Made by a program: the position numbers and the translations under genes. Below the pieces are notes generated by a model. The model did no database searches. It saw only the letters and a program-made list of their open reading frames with translations, and was not told the DNA's origin. Shown here in pieces: positions 1 to 8,011 of a stretch of DNA of 18,682 nucleotides; positions within the stretch are counted from its first letter, which is position 1; the number at the start of each line of letters is the position of its first letter. Origin of the DNA: Treponema sp. UBA792 (lineage in GTDB: Bacteria > Spirochaetota > Spirochaetia > Treponematales > Treponemataceae). The DNA lies in the NCBI GenBank assembly GCA_002296965.1, contig DBIW01000034.1, forward strand, positions 63,341 to 82,022, given 5' to 3'.

Positions 1-1275
1 TGGGAATTCTTCTCCATGTCGAACAAAATAGCCTGGGATCCGGTTTTCCAGAGGCATCCCTTCATCTCCACTGACGAGAGCACCGGCGGATATTCGGAGT
101 CCGCAAGAAAGTCGCTCATAAGGACGGACTACAGCGCGGAGAGCCGCAATCTGACGAACACGAATTCAGTCGGAATCAGGCCATTCTTCTATGTAGGGCC
201 CTTCCGGGACACGCGCGTCGTGTGGAATTCCACGCTGAAGCTGTTCAGACGGAAATTCATCGGAGATGCGGATAATCCTGAGTGGGAGAACCTTCCGCTC
301 GACTGGGACGACAGCGACAGCGTTACGGTGAATTCTGTTGATGTGGTTCTGGCGGCCTCACAGCGCGGCGGTAAATTCAGCCAGTCGCTGACCTTCTCGA
401 CCTATCTTCCGCCGCAGCTCAGGACATACAGCGCGGCCCTGAACCTTGTGTTCCCCTATGCTACGTTCGCTGTCTCGGCCGGACTTGAGCAGAAGAGCAA
501 GACCGATGTCACGATGAAGAAGAAGCCGCTCCAGCAGTCGCTGACCGTGTCGCTTTTCGGCTCGTCGCTGAAATTCACGGAGTCATACAACTACAACCTG
601 GAGGACGGCTACCATGACAGCCTGAAGCTGGCGCTCTCCTGGAAGTCGCTGCAGCTGGCCTATACGATGTCCTATACCTACGGATATGACTTCGACACGC
701 TTTCCGGCTGGAACATAAGGAGCGGGATGGAGTTCCTTCCTCATTCACTGTCGTTCTCGTTCGCTCCGTCGGCGAAGACCTACCATGCATGGTTCAACAG
801 GCTGTCCGTCGCTCCCGGACTTAACACCGGAATCGTCGCCGATCTTATCAGGCCGACAAACAGCTACTTCATCTTCTCTCCGTCGCTTTCGTTCAGGCTG
901 AATGAATTCCTGACGCTCACGTTCTCCTCCACATCAAGGAATTCCGTCGTGTACCGCTATTTCGGGCGCGAGATAGACATTCCCGGCGAGAAGAATCTGC
1001 TCACCGACCTTCTGAATTCCTTCCGGTTCGACGACGAGAACCTTCGGAAGGCGTCCGGCTTCAAGCTGAAGTCGCTGAAATTCGAGATGACGCATGAGCT
1101 GCATGACTGGAAATTCAACATGTCGCTCAAGATAGAGCCAAGGCTCCTGACCGAGGGCGGGGTGAAGCGTTATGACTTCAATCCCTACATGACTGTGGGA
1201 ATCGTCTGGAATCCCATGGAGAGCATGAAGACGCAGATTGTGGATGACTATGGAACATGGAAGCTTAACCCGTAG
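1..1275 (+). CDS. Outer-membrane beta-barrel protein, probably LptD-like, C-terminal part (5' partial)
   Basis: The frame is open to the left edge. The first Met (base 16) has no ribosome binding site before it, so the real start lies upstream and about 424 residues are visible. The visible part is a long run of short amphipathic segments with alternating hydrophobic residues, rich in aromatic, Ser and Thr residues and broken by polar turns, which is the pattern of a transmembrane beta-barrel. The near-C-terminal stretches (FSSTSRNSVVYRYF, then HELHDWKFNMSLKIEPRL, then VGIVWNPMESMKTQ) resemble the end of spirochaete LptD/OstA-type barrels such as T. pallidum TP0515. That resemblance is from memory, not a search. 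LptD homologues insert lipid into the outer membrane, but treponemes lack classical LPS, so the cargo is unknown. Another large barrel family is possible. No intrinsic terminator follows the stop; the next promoter begins 10 bp later. Confidence 0.85.
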   Translation, partial: WEFFSMSNKIAWDPVFQRHPFISTDESTGGYSESARKSLIRTDYSAESRNLTNTNSVGIRPFFYVGPFRDTRVVWNSTLKLFRRKFIGDADNPEWENLPLDWDDSDSVTVNSVDVVLAASQRGGKFSQSLTFSTYLPPQLRTYSAALNLVFPYATFAVSAGLEQKSKTDVTMKKKPLQQSLTVSLFGSSLKFTESYNYNLEDGYHDSLKLALSWKSLQLAYTMSYTYGYDFDTLSGWNIRSGMEFLPHSLSFSFAPSAKTYHAWFNRLSVAPGLNTGIVADLIRPTNSYFIFSPSLSFRLNEFLTLTFSSTSRNSVVYRYFGREIDIPGEKNLLTDLLNSFRFDDENLRKASGFKLKSLKFEMTHELHDWKFNMSLKIEPRLLTEGGVKRYDFNPYMTVGIVWNPMESMKTQIVDDYGTWKLNP

Positions 1276-1285
1276 AAAAATCATG

Positions 1286-1314
1286 TTGAATATTCTTGCC
1301 TCTGCTGATAAAAT
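1286..1314 (+). promoter_or_regulatory. Sigma70-type promoter of the phoH operon
   Basis: TTGAAT at 1286-1291 and TAAAAT at 1309-1314 are separated by exactly 17 bases; the hexamers match the consensus at 4 and 5 of 6 positions. The predicted transcription start is near 1321, giving a leader of about 13 bases that contains the GAGGGG ribosome binding site. It lies in the only gap before seven tightly packed same-strand genes, which supports it as their main promoter. Confidence 0.65.
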
Positions 1315-1333
1315 CGTATGATGTGAGGGGATT

Positions 1334-2272
1334 TTGAGTACGGACACAGAATTCACTATAGTTGTTCCGGACAGCGGCATGATGGCGGCTGTCTGCGGAA
1401 CCAATGACGGAAATCTCAGGCTGATGGAGGATTACCTCGGCGTTCCTGTTTTCACGAGGGGAAACGAGATTTCCGTCAGCTCTGCGGATTCCGAAATCCG
1501 CAGAAAATTCCGCTTTATAATCGACAGGACAATAGATGAGATCAGGGACGGCGGCGAAAACGGCGAGGATATTGTCCTGTCCGTTCTTAACACCGGGAGG
1601 CGCGCGGCGGCTGATATGTCGGTCGTGGTTCCCGGAGGGCTGAGGCGCATATATCCGAGGTCGGACAGGCAGGCCGAGTACATATATCTCATGCGCACAA
1701 AGGATGTCGTGTTCTGCACCGGCTCCGCAGGAAGCGGCAAGACCTTCCTCGCCGTGGCCGAAGCGCTGCGTCTGCTTCTTACCCGCGCCGTCGGAAAGAT
1801 TGTCATGACACGTCCGGCGGTTGAGGCCGGCGAGAACCTCGGTTTTCTTCCCGGAGACCTGGAGCAGAAGACGGATCCGTATCTGCGTCCGCTCCGGGAC
1901 GCCATGGAATTCGTGCTTTCCCCGGAGACCGTGAGAAGGCTGTTCGAGTCAGGCGCGGTGGAGACGGCTCCGCTGGCATACATGAGGGGCCGCACTCTGG
2001 ACAATTCCGTCATCATCCTTGATGAGGCGCAGAACACTACCCGTGGGCAGATGAAGATGTTCCTGACCCGTATGGGCGGGAATTCAAAGGTCTTTATAAC
2101 CGGAGACACGACACAGACCGACCTTCCGAGAGGAACGGTGTCAGGGCTTAGGGATTCAATCGAGATCCTGCATAATATCGGAGAAATCGGTTTTATGGAA
2201 CTTACGGCTGAGGATGTTGTCCGCAGCCGGATTGTCAGAAAAATTATCAGGGCTTATGAGAATGAAGAGTAA
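1334..2272 (+). CDS. phoH: PhoH/YbeZ family ATPase
   Basis: This is a cytoplasmic P-loop NTPase of the PhoH (YbeZ) family, 312 residues, close to the usual 310-340. Walker A is GSAGSGKT at residues 130-137, Walker B is VIILDEAQN at 226-234, and a GDTTQTDLP sensor-like motif lies near 257-265. The first ~90 residues look like the small KH-like domain usual in this family. The start is a TTG at 1334: GAGGGG at 1325-1330 lies just upstream (3-4 base spacing, a little short), and the nearby ATGs at 1318 and 1321 are out of frame and run at once into a stop. In the family, PhoH works with the endoribonuclease YbeY, and here ybeY is two genes downstream. It overlaps the next gene by about 11 bases. 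Confidence 0.97.
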   Translation: MSTDTEFTIVVPDSGMMAAVCGTNDGNLRLMEDYLGVPVFTRGNEISVSSADSEIRRKFRFIIDRTIDEIRDGGENGEDIVLSVLNTGRRAAADMSVVVPGGLRRIYPRSDRQAEYIYLMRTKDVVFCTGSAGSGKTFLAVAEALRLLLTRAVGKIVMTRPAVEAGENLGFLPGDLEQKTDPYLRPLRDAMEFVLSPETVRRLFESGAVETAPLAYMRGRTLDNSVIILDEAQNTTRGQMKMFLTRMGGNSKVFITGDTTQTDLPRGTVSGLRDSIEILHNIGEIGFMELTAEDVVRSRIVRKIIRAYENEE

Positions 2273-3953
2273 TTCCGAACGGAGAAATGTTTTTGCTGAG
2301 TATGCCGGATATGCGGCTGATTATGTGAGGCGGTGCTACAGGTTTCTGATTCTTTTCGCGGCGGGATTTGCCGCCGTCTCTGCTGTCAATTTCCTGAGCA
2401 TAAGCACGACGCAGTCCGTGGCCGCATTCGCCATAGGGGACTTTGAGATCGGCCAGATCGCTGACAGGACGATAACCGCGGAGAAGACGCTTCCGCCTGA
2501 TGAGATGATGCCGGTCGCCGTGGAGAAGGGCGAGCGGATAATCAGGAAGGGCTTTCCCGTCACTGAGGAGGGCTACATGAAGCTTCAGAAGATGGCCGCC
2601 TCACCGGTCTACATCGACTACAGGGCGTTCTCGAACAACGAGCTGTATCTGTTTCTCGTCTCGGTGCTGTGGTATCTTCTGTTCTCGTTCATTCCCTGGA
2701 ACCGCAGGATACTGCTGAGGGAGCCGGTGCTTCATGTGGTCATGTTCATGATCGTGTACTCGGTTACGGTTTTCGGCGGAAAGATCCATTTCTTCGCGAA
2801 CCCGTATTCGGTGTGCATGATTATACCGGCGGTGCTGTGCGTGATGCTTGTGACTGTCATGTACGGCCAGATGTCGGCCGTTCTGCTTGCGTTCGTGATG
2901 TCGCTCGGAATACTGTCGGCTTCAGGTTGGGAGCTTGTTCCGTTCCTGCATACGCTGACAACGACTTTCGCGGCCGTGGCCGTCGTGCGGAAAGTCGAGA
3001 AGAGGATGGATCTTGTCGTCACGTCGATAATAACCGCGCTGCTTGGAGCCGTAGTCCTTCTTTTTATGGCGGTCGTGTTCAACGAGCCTTTCGTCGGAAC
3101 AGGAAAATGCTTCGCAGGAGCCGCTGCCAACGGATTCATTTCGGGAATTCTTGCCCTGGGACTTCTGACTCCGCTTGAGCTGCTGATGAATACGGCGTCC
3201 GTCTTCAGGCTTATGGATCTGAGCGACCTGAACAATCCGCTTATGAAGAAGATGCTTGTGATGGCTAGCGGCACGTACAACCATTCGATGATGGTGGCGC
3301 AGCTTGCGGAGAGCGCCTGCCGGGAGATAGGGGCTAATGCGCTTCTGGCAAGGGTAGGCGCATATTATCACGACATAGGAAAAATAGACCAGAGCGAGTA
3401 TTTTGTGGAGAACCAGCGCGGAGAGAACAAGCATGATGACATAAATCCGTCGCTCTCCGTTTCAGTCATACGCAGCCATGTGAAGCGCGGTGTGGAGAAG
3501 GCCCATCAGATGCGTTTTCCGCAGCAGATTGTGGACATAATAGCGGAGCATCACGGAAACAGCGTGATTGCCTATTTCTACAACGAGGCAAAGGAGAAGG
3601 ATCCCTCGGTGACTCCTGAGTCATTCTCATACAGCGGGACTCCTCCGACTACAAGGGAATCCGCCGTGGTCATGCTTGCGGATACCGTCGAGGCCGCATG
3701 CCGGACACTCGGAAACCCTTCCGTCTCAAGGCTTGAGAAATTCATACAGACGCTCATAGCCGGAAAAATCGAGCACGGCCAGCTAGACAACTGTGAACTC
3801 ACGTTCAGGGATATTTCAAGGATAAAGGAGGCCTTCGTGCAGGTTCTGGCCGGCTACTATCACAGCCGCATAGAGTATCCTGACCAGGCTGATCCGTCCG
3901 AACAGAAGAAGGCTCCCCCGGAAGGAGCGAAGGCTGATAGAAATGAGAAATAG
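2262..3953 (+). CDS. pgpH: 7TM-HD family phosphohydrolase (PgpH/YqfF-like, probable c-di-AMP phosphodiesterase)
   Basis: An integral membrane protein of 563 residues. It has one N-terminal membrane helix (about 27-47), a short outside segment (48-127), a block of about six or seven helices (128-310), then a cytoplasmic HD domain. The HD domain shows H341, the HD pair H370-D371 in YYHDIGK, the HH pair at 430-431 and a final D473/D474 region in MLADTVEA, so the metal-binding set appears complete. Listerial PgpH members degrade cyclic di-AMP, and that role is inferred here. Relatives are usually 700 residues or more: the outside domain keeps its entry motif (IGQIADRTITAEKTLP) and exit motif (VEKGERIIRKGFPVTEE) but lacks most of the middle. 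Start: ATG 2262 is preceded by AGGG 9 bases upstream; in-frame ATG 2256 is the alternative. Both starts lie inside the 3' end of phoH. Confidence 0.95.
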   Translation: MKSNSERRNVFAEYAGYAADYVRRCYRFLILFAAGFAAVSAVNFLSISTTQSVAAFAIGDFEIGQIADRTITAEKTLPPDEMMPVAVEKGERIIRKGFPVTEEGYMKLQKMAASPVYIDYRAFSNNELYLFLVSVLWYLLFSFIPWNRRILLREPVLHVVMFMIVYSVTVFGGKIHFFANPYSVCMIIPAVLCVMLVTVMYGQMSAVLLAFVMSLGILSASGWELVPFLHTLTTTFAAVAVVRKVEKRMDLVVTSIITALLGAVVLLFMAVVFNEPFVGTGKCFAGAAANGFISGILALGLLTPLELLMNTASVFRLMDLSDLNNPLMKKMLVMASGTYNHSMMVAQLAESACREIGANALLARVGAYYHDIGKIDQSEYFVENQRGENKHDDINPSLSVSVIRSHVKRGVEKAHQMRFPQQIVDIIAEHHGNSVIAYFYNEAKEKDPSVTPESFSYSGTPPTTRESAVVMLADTVEAACRTLGNPSVSRLEKFIQTLIAGKIEHGQLDNCELTFRDISRIKEAFVQVLAGYYHSRIEYPDQADPSEQKKAPPEGAKADRNEK

Positions 3954-4422
3954 AATTTATGTGTCCGTTCAGGACGGAATGGATGCGCCGTCCTGGATTG
4001 AGAATGTCTCTCCTTTCATGGAGAAGGCGGCCGGAGCGCTTGAGCTTGACGGCGAGGAGATTTCCGTGATGTTCTGCGGAGACTCCATGATAAGGGAGCT
4101 GAATTCGCGGTTCAGGCAGATTGACTCCGCTACGGATGTCCTGTCCTTTGAGGACGGAGGAACATACGCCGATGAGGAGGGAGAGTGGCGCTGCATGGGT
4201 GACATAGTGATAAGCCTTGAGACTTTGCCTGTAAATTCCGAATATTTTGACGAAAATAAAGACAGCGAGCTGAAGAGGCTTCTTGTCCACGGGCTGCTTC
4301 ATCTGAACGGAATGGATCACGGTGACGAGCATATAGAGAAGGACAGGGCGCCTGATTCTGAGATGCTTGTGCTGCAGGAGAAGGTGCTGGAAAATCTGAG
4401 GAACGATAAAATCATATTATGA
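3943..4422 (+). CDS. ybeY: Endoribonuclease YbeY (rRNA maturation factor)
   Basis: A 159-residue cytoplasmic zinc metalloprotein of the UPF0054/YbeY family, normal in length. The zinc motif is intact as HGLLHLNGMDH at residues 116-126 (H116, H120, H126). The family motif around Arg58 and TDVLSFE (64-70) and the GDIVIS strand (86-91) are also present. In other bacteria YbeY takes part in 16S rRNA 3'-end maturation and 70S ribosome quality control. It starts 11 bases before the end of the HD-protein gene, with a weak AGG 9 bases upstream, so translation is probably coupled. It shares an ATGA junction with the next gene. Confidence 0.97.
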   Translation: MRNRIYVSVQDGMDAPSWIENVSPFMEKAAGALELDGEEISVMFCGDSMIRELNSRFRQIDSATDVLSFEDGGTYADEEGEWRCMGDIVISLETLPVNSEYFDENKDSELKRLLVHGLLHLNGMDHGDEHIEKDRAPDSEMLVLQEKVLENLRNDKIIL

Positions 4423-5225
4423 GTATTTTTGGAAACTGGAAGAAAAAGGAACAGCAGGATTATGAGGCTCCTGAGGACTCGGCGCGGCAGGAGATGCTGA
4501 ACGAGGAGAAGCAGGATATGATACGGGGAGTCGAGGATCTGTCGACGACATCCGTAAAGGAGGTGATGATTCCGAGAATTGACGTGGACTTCATCGAGTC
4601 GGACATCACCGGGGATGAGCTGATCAGCAGGATAATCTCCAGCGGGCACTCCCGTTTTCCCGTATATGAGAATTCAATAGACAATGTCACAGGAGTCCTT
4701 TACGTGAAGGATCTTCTGCGGTATGTGTACGAGCATCAGGAGTTTGATCTTCAGAAGATAATAAGGAAGGCGTATTTTGTTCCGGAGTCGAAGCGCATAG
4801 ACTCCCTACTCCGTGAATTCAAGAGGCATCATCTTCATATCGCGGTGGCGATTGACGAGTACGGAGGCGTTTCGGGCATAGTCACCATGGAGGATATAAT
4901 AGAAGAGATTGTCGGCGACATTCAGGATGAATTTGACAAGGAGAGAGAGGATATTCTTGTCATCGGGGAGAACGTCTGGCTCTGTGACGCGCGTGTCAAT
5001 CTTGACGAGCTGAACGACAGCATAGGAGCGGCCTTTCCTGATGAGGATTATGACTCGCTAGGAGGATTCGTCTTTGATTTGTTCGGAAAGATTCCGGCAA
5101 AATATGAGAAGGTTTCGTGGAACGGATACGATTTCATCGTTCAGGACGTGGAGGGTCACAGAATAAACATGATAAAAGTCATAAGGACCGCTCCCTCCGG
5201 GGATTCGGGCAGTGATGTGGAATAG
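4419..5225 (+). CDS. tlyC: CBS-domain protein, TlyC/CorC family (soluble form)
   Basis: A 268-residue protein with two CBS domains (about 48-100 and 113-170) and a C-terminal CorC_HlyC (transporter-associated) domain (about 183-257). Family signatures visible are VMIPRIDV at 49-56, GHSRFPVYE at 76-84, VAIDEYGGVSGIVTMEDIIEEIVGDI across 143-168, and YDSLGGFVFD at 211-220. There is no N-terminal DUF21 membrane domain, so it is the short soluble type like E. coli CorC (YbeX). Family members are linked to magnesium/cobalt transport and, as YbeX, to ribosome metabolism. The name TlyC (hemolysin) is historical and haemolysis should not be assumed. The start overlaps the ybeY stop as ATGA; the 3' end overlaps the next gene. 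Confidence 0.95.
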   Translation: MSIFGNWKKKEQQDYEAPEDSARQEMLNEEKQDMIRGVEDLSTTSVKEVMIPRIDVDFIESDITGDELISRIISSGHSRFPVYENSIDNVTGVLYVKDLLRYVYEHQEFDLQKIIRKAYFVPESKRIDSLLREFKRHHLHIAVAIDEYGGVSGIVTMEDIIEEIVGDIQDEFDKEREDILVIGENVWLCDARVNLDELNDSIGAAFPDEDYDSLGGFVFDLFGKIPAKYEKVSWNGYDFIVQDVEGHRINMIKVIRTAPSGDSGSDVE

Positions 5226-7305
5226 AAGATTTTATTTGATACCGGTGCTTGCGGCGGTTATGGCCTGCGCTGTATATGCGCAGAGCCGTGATGTCCTTGC
5301 GGTGGATTTGTACGGACATGGCGTCGCGCAGCAGCGGAACGGAAACTGGCATCTGGCGCTGCAGGACTTCATGGAGGTCGTGGACAGGAATCCGGCTTTC
5401 TCTGATGCCTGGCTCAGAATGGCGGAATGTTCCTACCGCCTTGGAGAATATGAGCTTGCGCTTGAATATGTCTCCGGAGCGGAGAAATACGACGGAACGG
5501 ATCCGTCGGTCAGAAACATGAAGGGAAGCATTCTCCTTGCTCTCGGCAGAACAGATGAGGCCTCGCGGATATTCGACGGAGTCCTTTCCTCCTATCCGAA
5601 CAATGTGGACGCCCGCTTCGGTCTTGCGGAGATAGAGCTTTACGGAGGAAAATTCTCCGGCGCGGAGCAGCAGTACAAGGAGGCCCTGAGACGTCAGCCC
5701 AACAACAGGCGCGCCCTTCTGTCGCTGGCGGTTCTCTGCTCGGAGACCGGACGTACCGGCGAGTCGGACAGATATATGCAGCGCGCGCTTTCACTGTATT
5801 CAGGAGATTCCGATGTGCATCATCTTGCCGCCGTCGTTTCTGCGATGAAGGGTGATTACGCCGCCGCCGAGAAATACAGCCGGATAGAGGTGGAGCTTGC
5901 CGGTGATTCCGATCCGGCATACGAATTCCTCGCGCTGATACTGTTCAGGCGCAGGCAGTATTCCGATGTCATAGATATATGTGATTTTCTTACGGCCAGA
6001 ACTCCGGAAAATTCCGCGGCCTGGTATATGAAGGGGCTTTCCCTGCGCAAGCTCGGCGATCCGGAAGGCGCGGTTGATGTATGGTCGTCCGGCCTTGCGG
6101 TTAATCCGCGTGACGAGATGATGCGCAGCGCGATGGAGATGGAAATCCGCAGGAATTTTCCGCTTGAGGACACGCACCGTTCCGAATGGGCCTCATTCCA
6201 TATTGACAATGCGCGCCAGTATTCCGCAGGTTATGACGGAGCCGGAGCCGTCTATGAGTATCAGAGGGCGCTGCTTCTTGATCCGACAAACATTCCGGCA
6301 AGACTTGAATATGCCGGAATTCTTGAGCTTAACGGAATGTACGAGCTTTATCTTGAGCAGCTAAATTTCATAAAGACAAGAACGGATATGTCTTCGCTTT
6401 CCGCGGAACGTCAGACCGCCCTGAACGACACGGTTGAGGCATACACATCGCTTCTGTCCGGTTCTCTTGCGGCCAGGTGGAATGTCGATCCGTTCTACCT
6501 TGACAAGACAAGGTGGAGAATCGCCGTGTTCTATGAGGACGGAACAAAGAGCTTCATTCATGCCGACTCCGACAGGCTTGCCGCAGAGTCCGCGGCGGAT
6601 GTGTTCTCCGGAGTCGCCGTTACGTCCGTAAAGACGCAGGTGAATCCGGTGTCGGGCTTCGGCGAGGCGTTCAGGAATGCGCGAGCCGGAAAATTCGACT
6701 ATTTCGTGACCGTTTCTCTCAGCGAGGGGGAGCATGACCTTACTCTTGATGCCGCCATGTATTCCGGCAGAACCGGCACTGAGATTTACAGGGACTCGTT
6801 CTACGGAACTGGAAACAACCGTTTCTCCTCCGTGCTGCGGCGGTTCAGAAGCGCGGTGCTGGGAAAACTAAGCGTCCGCGGAAAAATTCTCGCGAGAAGC
6901 GGAAAGCGTGTCCTTGTGGATCTGGGAAAATCCGAGAACGTCGTCATAGGCAGCGAATTCCGTATCGTGCGGAAGGATTCCGTCAGAACCGCCGACACGG
7001 ATGCCGGACTCTATTACAGGGATTCGGATGTGGTGGGAACATTCACGGTGACGGAAGCCGGAGAGGAGGTCTCAGAGGGAGTCCTCTCGGATCTCGGCTT
7101 CTATGACAAGGTTAATCCGGGGGACGAGGTCGTTCTTGTCTCCGTGCCGGAAAGCGCTTCCGGGGAAGATGTGAATCCGGTGGACACGGTTCCCGCGGCG
7201 GATGCGGACGGAAATCCTGTCACCGATGGAGCCTCGCTGATCTCGGAGATAAAGAACGCGGTCGAGAGACCGGCGATAATCGATATTCTCAGAAACATAC
7301 ACTGA
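5215..7305 (+). CDS. Large exported TPR protein with FlgT-like C-terminal domain
   Basis: 696 residues. An N-terminal signal peptide (charged MWNRR, then a hydrophobic core to about residue 20) probably ends at VYA-QS; Cys18 in VMAC also makes a loose spirochaetal lipobox possible. Residues about 30-375 carry eight or so TPR units, for example GNWHLALQDFMEVVDRNP and GEYELALEYV. Residues about 432-545 form an alpha/beta segment reminiscent of CsgG/LpoB-type periplasmic folds. Residues about 553-643 (GKILARSGKRVLVDLGKSE, then VNPGDEVVLVS) resemble the beta-barrel domain at the end of FlgT and related envelope proteins. These domain names are pattern-based inferences. Start: ATG 5215 (CGGG 5 bases upstream) is preferred over GTG 5212; either start overlaps the tlyC gene. 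Probably a periplasmic or membrane-anchored scaffold. Confidence 0.9.
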   Translation: MWNRRFYLIPVLAAVMACAVYAQSRDVLAVDLYGHGVAQQRNGNWHLALQDFMEVVDRNPAFSDAWLRMAECSYRLGEYELALEYVSGAEKYDGTDPSVRNMKGSILLALGRTDEASRIFDGVLSSYPNNVDARFGLAEIELYGGKFSGAEQQYKEALRRQPNNRRALLSLAVLCSETGRTGESDRYMQRALSLYSGDSDVHHLAAVVSAMKGDYAAAEKYSRIEVELAGDSDPAYEFLALILFRRRQYSDVIDICDFLTARTPENSAAWYMKGLSLRKLGDPEGAVDVWSSGLAVNPRDEMMRSAMEMEIRRNFPLEDTHRSEWASFHIDNARQYSAGYDGAGAVYEYQRALLLDPTNIPARLEYAGILELNGMYELYLEQLNFIKTRTDMSSLSAERQTALNDTVEAYTSLLSGSLAARWNVDPFYLDKTRWRIAVFYEDGTKSFIHADSDRLAAESAADVFSGVAVTSVKTQVNPVSGFGEAFRNARAGKFDYFVTVSLSEGEHDLTLDAAMYSGRTGTEIYRDSFYGTGNNRFSSVLRRFRSAVLGKLSVRGKILARSGKRVLVDLGKSENVVIGSEFRIVRKDSVRTADTDAGLYYRDSDVVGTFTVTEAGEEVSEGVLSDLGFYDKVNPGDEVVLVSVPESASGEDVNPVDTVPAADADGNPVTDGASLISEIKNAVERPAIIDILRNIH

Positions 7306-7315
7306 GAGGATGCGG

Positions 7316-8011
7316 ATGCGGCTTGGAATTCTTCTTCCGTTGCTTGTTTCTCCGCTGTTTCTGCTCTCTTGCTCAAACAGCCAGTCGCCGGTCGTAACAT
7401 ATACGGACTCCTCCACTGTCAGAAATGCAGTCGCCGGGATGGAGTCCGCGACGGTATGGAGCCGTGAGATAGAGGGGAACAGGCTCTCCGCCTCCATAGA
7501 CAGAAATCCTTTTGTGGATTCGGGAATTCAGCTGGAGCCTGCTGTCCTGAACGTGATTCCCCCTTCAGACGGCCCTGTCTATCCGTCTCTTGACGGCTTC
7601 GGAGAGCTTGATGTCTCTTCGCTTGATGCGGCGGCCTCGGCTGTGGCGGACAGCTTCTGCTCGGCGCTTGCAGCCTGGGACACCGGAAAAATCGCCGGCC
7701 TCATCGCGGATGACTGCAAGTTCACATCTGTTTTCTTCCTTTCCGACCTGGAGTCCGGATGGAAGGTCCATTTCGGTACGGAATTTCCCATTGTCCGGGA
7801 CATTTCCGGTGAAAATCCGCCGGTTTCCCAGGTTTTCAGTTCCTGGATAAAGGGAAAGCCTGAGCCGGGCAACGGAATTCTCAGGATTCCGGCCAGACTT
7901 TACGGAAAGGACGGACATGCCGATGTCTCGCTTTATCTTGACTGCGGAAATGAATATAAAATCTGCCGGATAGCAATTGACGGCTGGGAGAATCTTTATG
8001 GAGAAAAATGA
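7316..8011 (+). CDS. Putative lipoprotein of unknown function
   Basis: 231 residues with a clear lipoprotein signal peptide: MRLG, a Leu-rich core, and lipobox LLSC with the acylated Cys at residue 19. A Ser-rich linker follows. The C-terminal ~120 residues begin SFCSALAAWDTGKIAGLIADD and alternate helix and strand in a way that recalls NTF2/SnoaL-like folds; that is a guess. Start choice: ATG 7316 is preferred over ATG 7310 because GAGAGG at 7304-7309 lies 6 bases before 7316 but directly abuts 7310. It begins 10 bases after the TPR gene and overlaps the next gene by 14 bases, so it belongs to the same operon. I recognise no named family. Confidence 0.85.
   Translation: MRLGILLPLLVSPLFLLSCSNSQSPVVTYTDSSTVRNAVAGMESATVWSREIEGNRLSASIDRNPFVDSGIQLEPAVLNVIPPSDGPVYPSLDGFGELDVSSLDAAASAVADSFCSALAAWDTGKIAGLIADDCKFTSVFFLSDLESGWKVHFGTEFPIVRDISGENPPVSQVFSSWIKGKPEPGNGILRIPARLYGKDGHADVSLYLDCGNEYKICRIAIDGWENLYGEK

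Noticed and set aside
934..1404. Minus-strand open frame spanning the phoH promoter
   Set aside because: Mostly antisense to the barrel gene, with no family likeness; the plus-strand promoter and starts explain the region better.
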